From assembly GCA_965223735.1 (NCBI GenBank), contig OZ245010.1, positions 1,736,001 through 1,800,000 of the forward strand: DNA of 64,000 nt, read 5' to 3'. The stretch is from CAYFZO01 sp965223735. GTDB taxonomy: Bacteria; Pseudomonadota; Gammaproteobacteria; Poriferisulfidales; Oxydemutatoraceae. The position numbers were made by a program, and so were the translations under genes. The notes beneath the pieces are model-generated. The model was given only the letters and a program-made list of their open reading frames with translations, searched no databases and was not told the DNA's origin. This document shows, piece after piece, positions 62,718 to 64,000 of this stretch (position 1 is its first letter; each line of letters starts with the position of its first letter).

Positions 62718-63958
62718 CAGTGGCTCGCGGCGGTGGCGCCGGCTTCGTTGAGCAACTCGAAGTTGCGGAAGCGGTCGAGTTTGAACGAGCGGATGAGTTC
62801 CACCGGGCGCCCGTCGGCAATGCTTTCGGCCATGCACTTGCCGGCGACCGGTGTCGCCTTGAAGCCCCAGGTGCCCCAGCCTGCGTCGAGCCAGTAGTTC
62901 TCGACCGGGCTTTCACCCATGATCGGGGCGTAGTCTGGCGTCATGTCGGTGATGCCTGTCCACTGACGCACCAGCCTCGCGGTGGCGAGGAACGGGAACA
63001 GTTCCAGGGCGCTCGCGATCAGCGACTCCTTGAGCTCGAGCGTCGATCGCGTCGAATACAATTCATAAGGATCGGAACCGCCGCCGATCACGATTTCGCC
63101 ACGTGCGGTCTGCGAAAAGTAAATGTGCAGAGCGCTTGAACTGACTAAGGGGTTGAGAAAAGGCTTGAGTGGCGTTGTGACCATCGCCTGCAAAGGATAG
63201 GCGCGGATCGGCAGGCGGAATCCCGCTTTGCGCGCGAGCACCGCGCTCATGCCGGCGACGGCTTGGACCACATGCTTGCAGTGGATGTCGCCGCGGTTGG
63301 TTGCGACGCCGGTTACGCGCCCGCCGGCAGTGTGTATATCGGTGACTTCGGTGCGCTGGTGGATTTCGACGCCGAGTTCGTGGGCGCGGCGGGCGTAGCC
63401 CCACGCAACCGGGTCGTGGCGTGCGATACCGCCGTCGGCGTGCCACAATCCGCCGCAGATCGGGAATCTCGCATTTTTGGGCATGTTCAGGTACGGGACG
63501 ATTTCCCTGATGTGTCTGCGGTCAACAAGTTCCGAACGTACGCCGAGGTGTTTGCTGATCTCGGCTCTCAGACGGAACAGCCGTAAAGTGGCGTCAGAAT
63601 GCGCGAGCGTCAGTTGGCCGCGCTGGGAATAGAGCATGTTGTAGCCGAGTTCGTTCGAAAGATTTTTGAACATATTGACCGAGGCTTGATAGAAAGCGAC
63701 TGAGTCGGGGGAGATGTAGTTGGAACGGATCACGGTGGTATTCCTGCCGGTGTTGCCGCCGCCGAGGTAGCCTTTCTCAAGTACCGCGACGTTGGTGATA
63801 CCGTGGTATCTTGCTAGATGATACGCGGTGGCCAGGCCGTGACCGCCGCCGCCGATGATGACTATGGCGTAGGATTTTTTGAGCGGGCGCGGTGCGGGGA
63901 TGTCGCGCCGTGCGGGATAGTTACGGGACAGACCGTATTTGAGTAATCCCCAGGGCAT
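62717..63958 (-). CDS. soxB: Heterotetrameric sarcosine oxidase-type beta subunit
   Basis: The protein is 413 aa. The FAD motif is IVIIGGGGHGLATAYHLA (33-50), then KGYLGGGNTGRNTTVIRSNY (62-81), a hallmark of these beta subunits. His173 and His181 lie in LWHADGGIARHDPVAWGYAR, the region where FMN is linked to the protein in sarcosine oxidase. MGESPVENYWLDAGWGTWGFKATPVAG ends the FAD domain. It catalyses oxidation of the N-methyl amino acid. It opens the soxB-D-A-G operon within the window. Confidence 0.93.
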   Translation of the reverse strand: MPWGLLKYGLSRNYPARRDIPAPRPLKKSYAIVIIGGGGHGLATAYHLARYHGITNVAVLEKGYLGGGNTGRNTTVIRSNYISPDSVAFYQASVNMFKNLSNELGYNMLYSQRGQLTLAHSDATLRLFRLRAEISKHLGVRSELVDRRHIREIVPYLNMPKNARFPICGGLWHADGGIARHDPVAWGYARRAHELGVEIHQRTEVTDIHTAGGRVTGVATNRGDIHCKHVVQAVAGMSAVLARKAGFRLPIRAYPLQAMVTTPLKPFLNPLVSSSALHIYFSQTARGEIVIGGGSDPYELYSTRSTLELKESLIASALELFPFLATARLVRQWTGITDMTPDYAPIMGESPVENYWLDAGWGTWGFKATPVAGKCMAESIADGRPVELIRSFKLDRFRNFELLNEAGATAASH

Positions 63959-63973
63959 GGTTTGGTGCCGGGC

Positions 63974-64000
63974 TTAGAACAAGCCGCTGATCTTGCCGTC
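63974..64000 (-). CDS. C-terminal end of an upstream gene (partial)
   Basis: Eight codons reading DGKISGLF and a TAA stop at 63974-63976 lie 15 bp upstream of soxB on the same strand. The rest is outside the window and the gene cannot be identified. The spacing suggests it is in the sox operon. Confidence 0.4.
   Translation of the reverse strand, partial: DGKISGLF

Overview
The window looks like a chromosome segment of a GC-rich, probably marine or host-associated gammaproteobacterium that uses methylated amines. The gammaproteobacterial assignment rests on the gene order lptD-surA-pdxA-ksgA-apaG-apaH, preceded by rnt and pyrC, and on a TonB energising cluster (DUF3450, long TtpC-like ExbB, short ExbB, ExbD, TonB, TPR protein) of a type typical of that class. 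No rRNA gene is present; the one tRNA is tRNA-Arg(ACG). I do not name a genus.

Layout. 1-4.5 kb: an accessory, visibly more AT-rich patch. It holds part of a RelE/HigB-type toxin running off the left edge, a decayed copy of the apaH 3' end, and a two-gene operon encoding a RecQ helicase fused to a phosphoribosyltransferase plus a DprA-like protein with a tandemly repeated tail. This pair is a likely conflict/defence module. 4.5-18.7 kb: housekeeping genes (apaH, apaG, ksgA, pdxA, surA, lptD, rnt, pyrC on the minus strand; argG, mlaA, folE on the plus strand), then a BglII-like restriction-modification pair whose nuclease gene has an in-frame TGA, and a YciI protein. 18.9-22.3 kb: a molybdopterin oxidoreductase and a flavin/iron-sulfur reductase. 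22.5-30.2 kb: tRNA-Arg, the TonB system and a twice-frameshifted TonB-dependent receptor.

30.4-64 kb is largely a methylated-amine catabolic region. It encodes a DAO-family flavoprotein, a glutamine-synthetase-like enzyme, the three glutamate-synthase-like subunits of an N-methylglutamate synthase type enzyme, an Amt-family transporter, a GFA-family protein, ETF alpha and beta, a membrane ETF:quinone oxidoreductase (EtfD type), trimethylamine dehydrogenase, a GcvT-like protein, a complete branched-chain-type ABC importer, an outer-membrane protein, and a four-subunit sarcosine oxidase/N-methylglutamate dehydrogenase type enzyme. A consistent reading is: trimethylamine to dimethylamine plus formaldehyde (TMADH), electrons passing ETF to EtfD to quinone; methylamine to gamma-glutamylmethylamide (GS-like) to N-methylglutamate (MgsABC) to glutamate plus a C1 unit (SoxBDAG/MgdABCD-like). 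The dimethylamine-to-methylamine step is not visible in the window.

The most unusual structural theme is tandem duplication. Three arrays copy the boundary between neighbouring co-directional genes or the start of a gene: about 265 bp x3 at the ksgA start, 89 bp x2 at exbB/exbD, and 131/164 bp x6 at soxD/soxA. A 117-bp array (more than four copies) fills the pdxA-surA gap, and a 192-bp in-frame array forms the DprA C-terminus. Each array sits next to an intact full-length gene.
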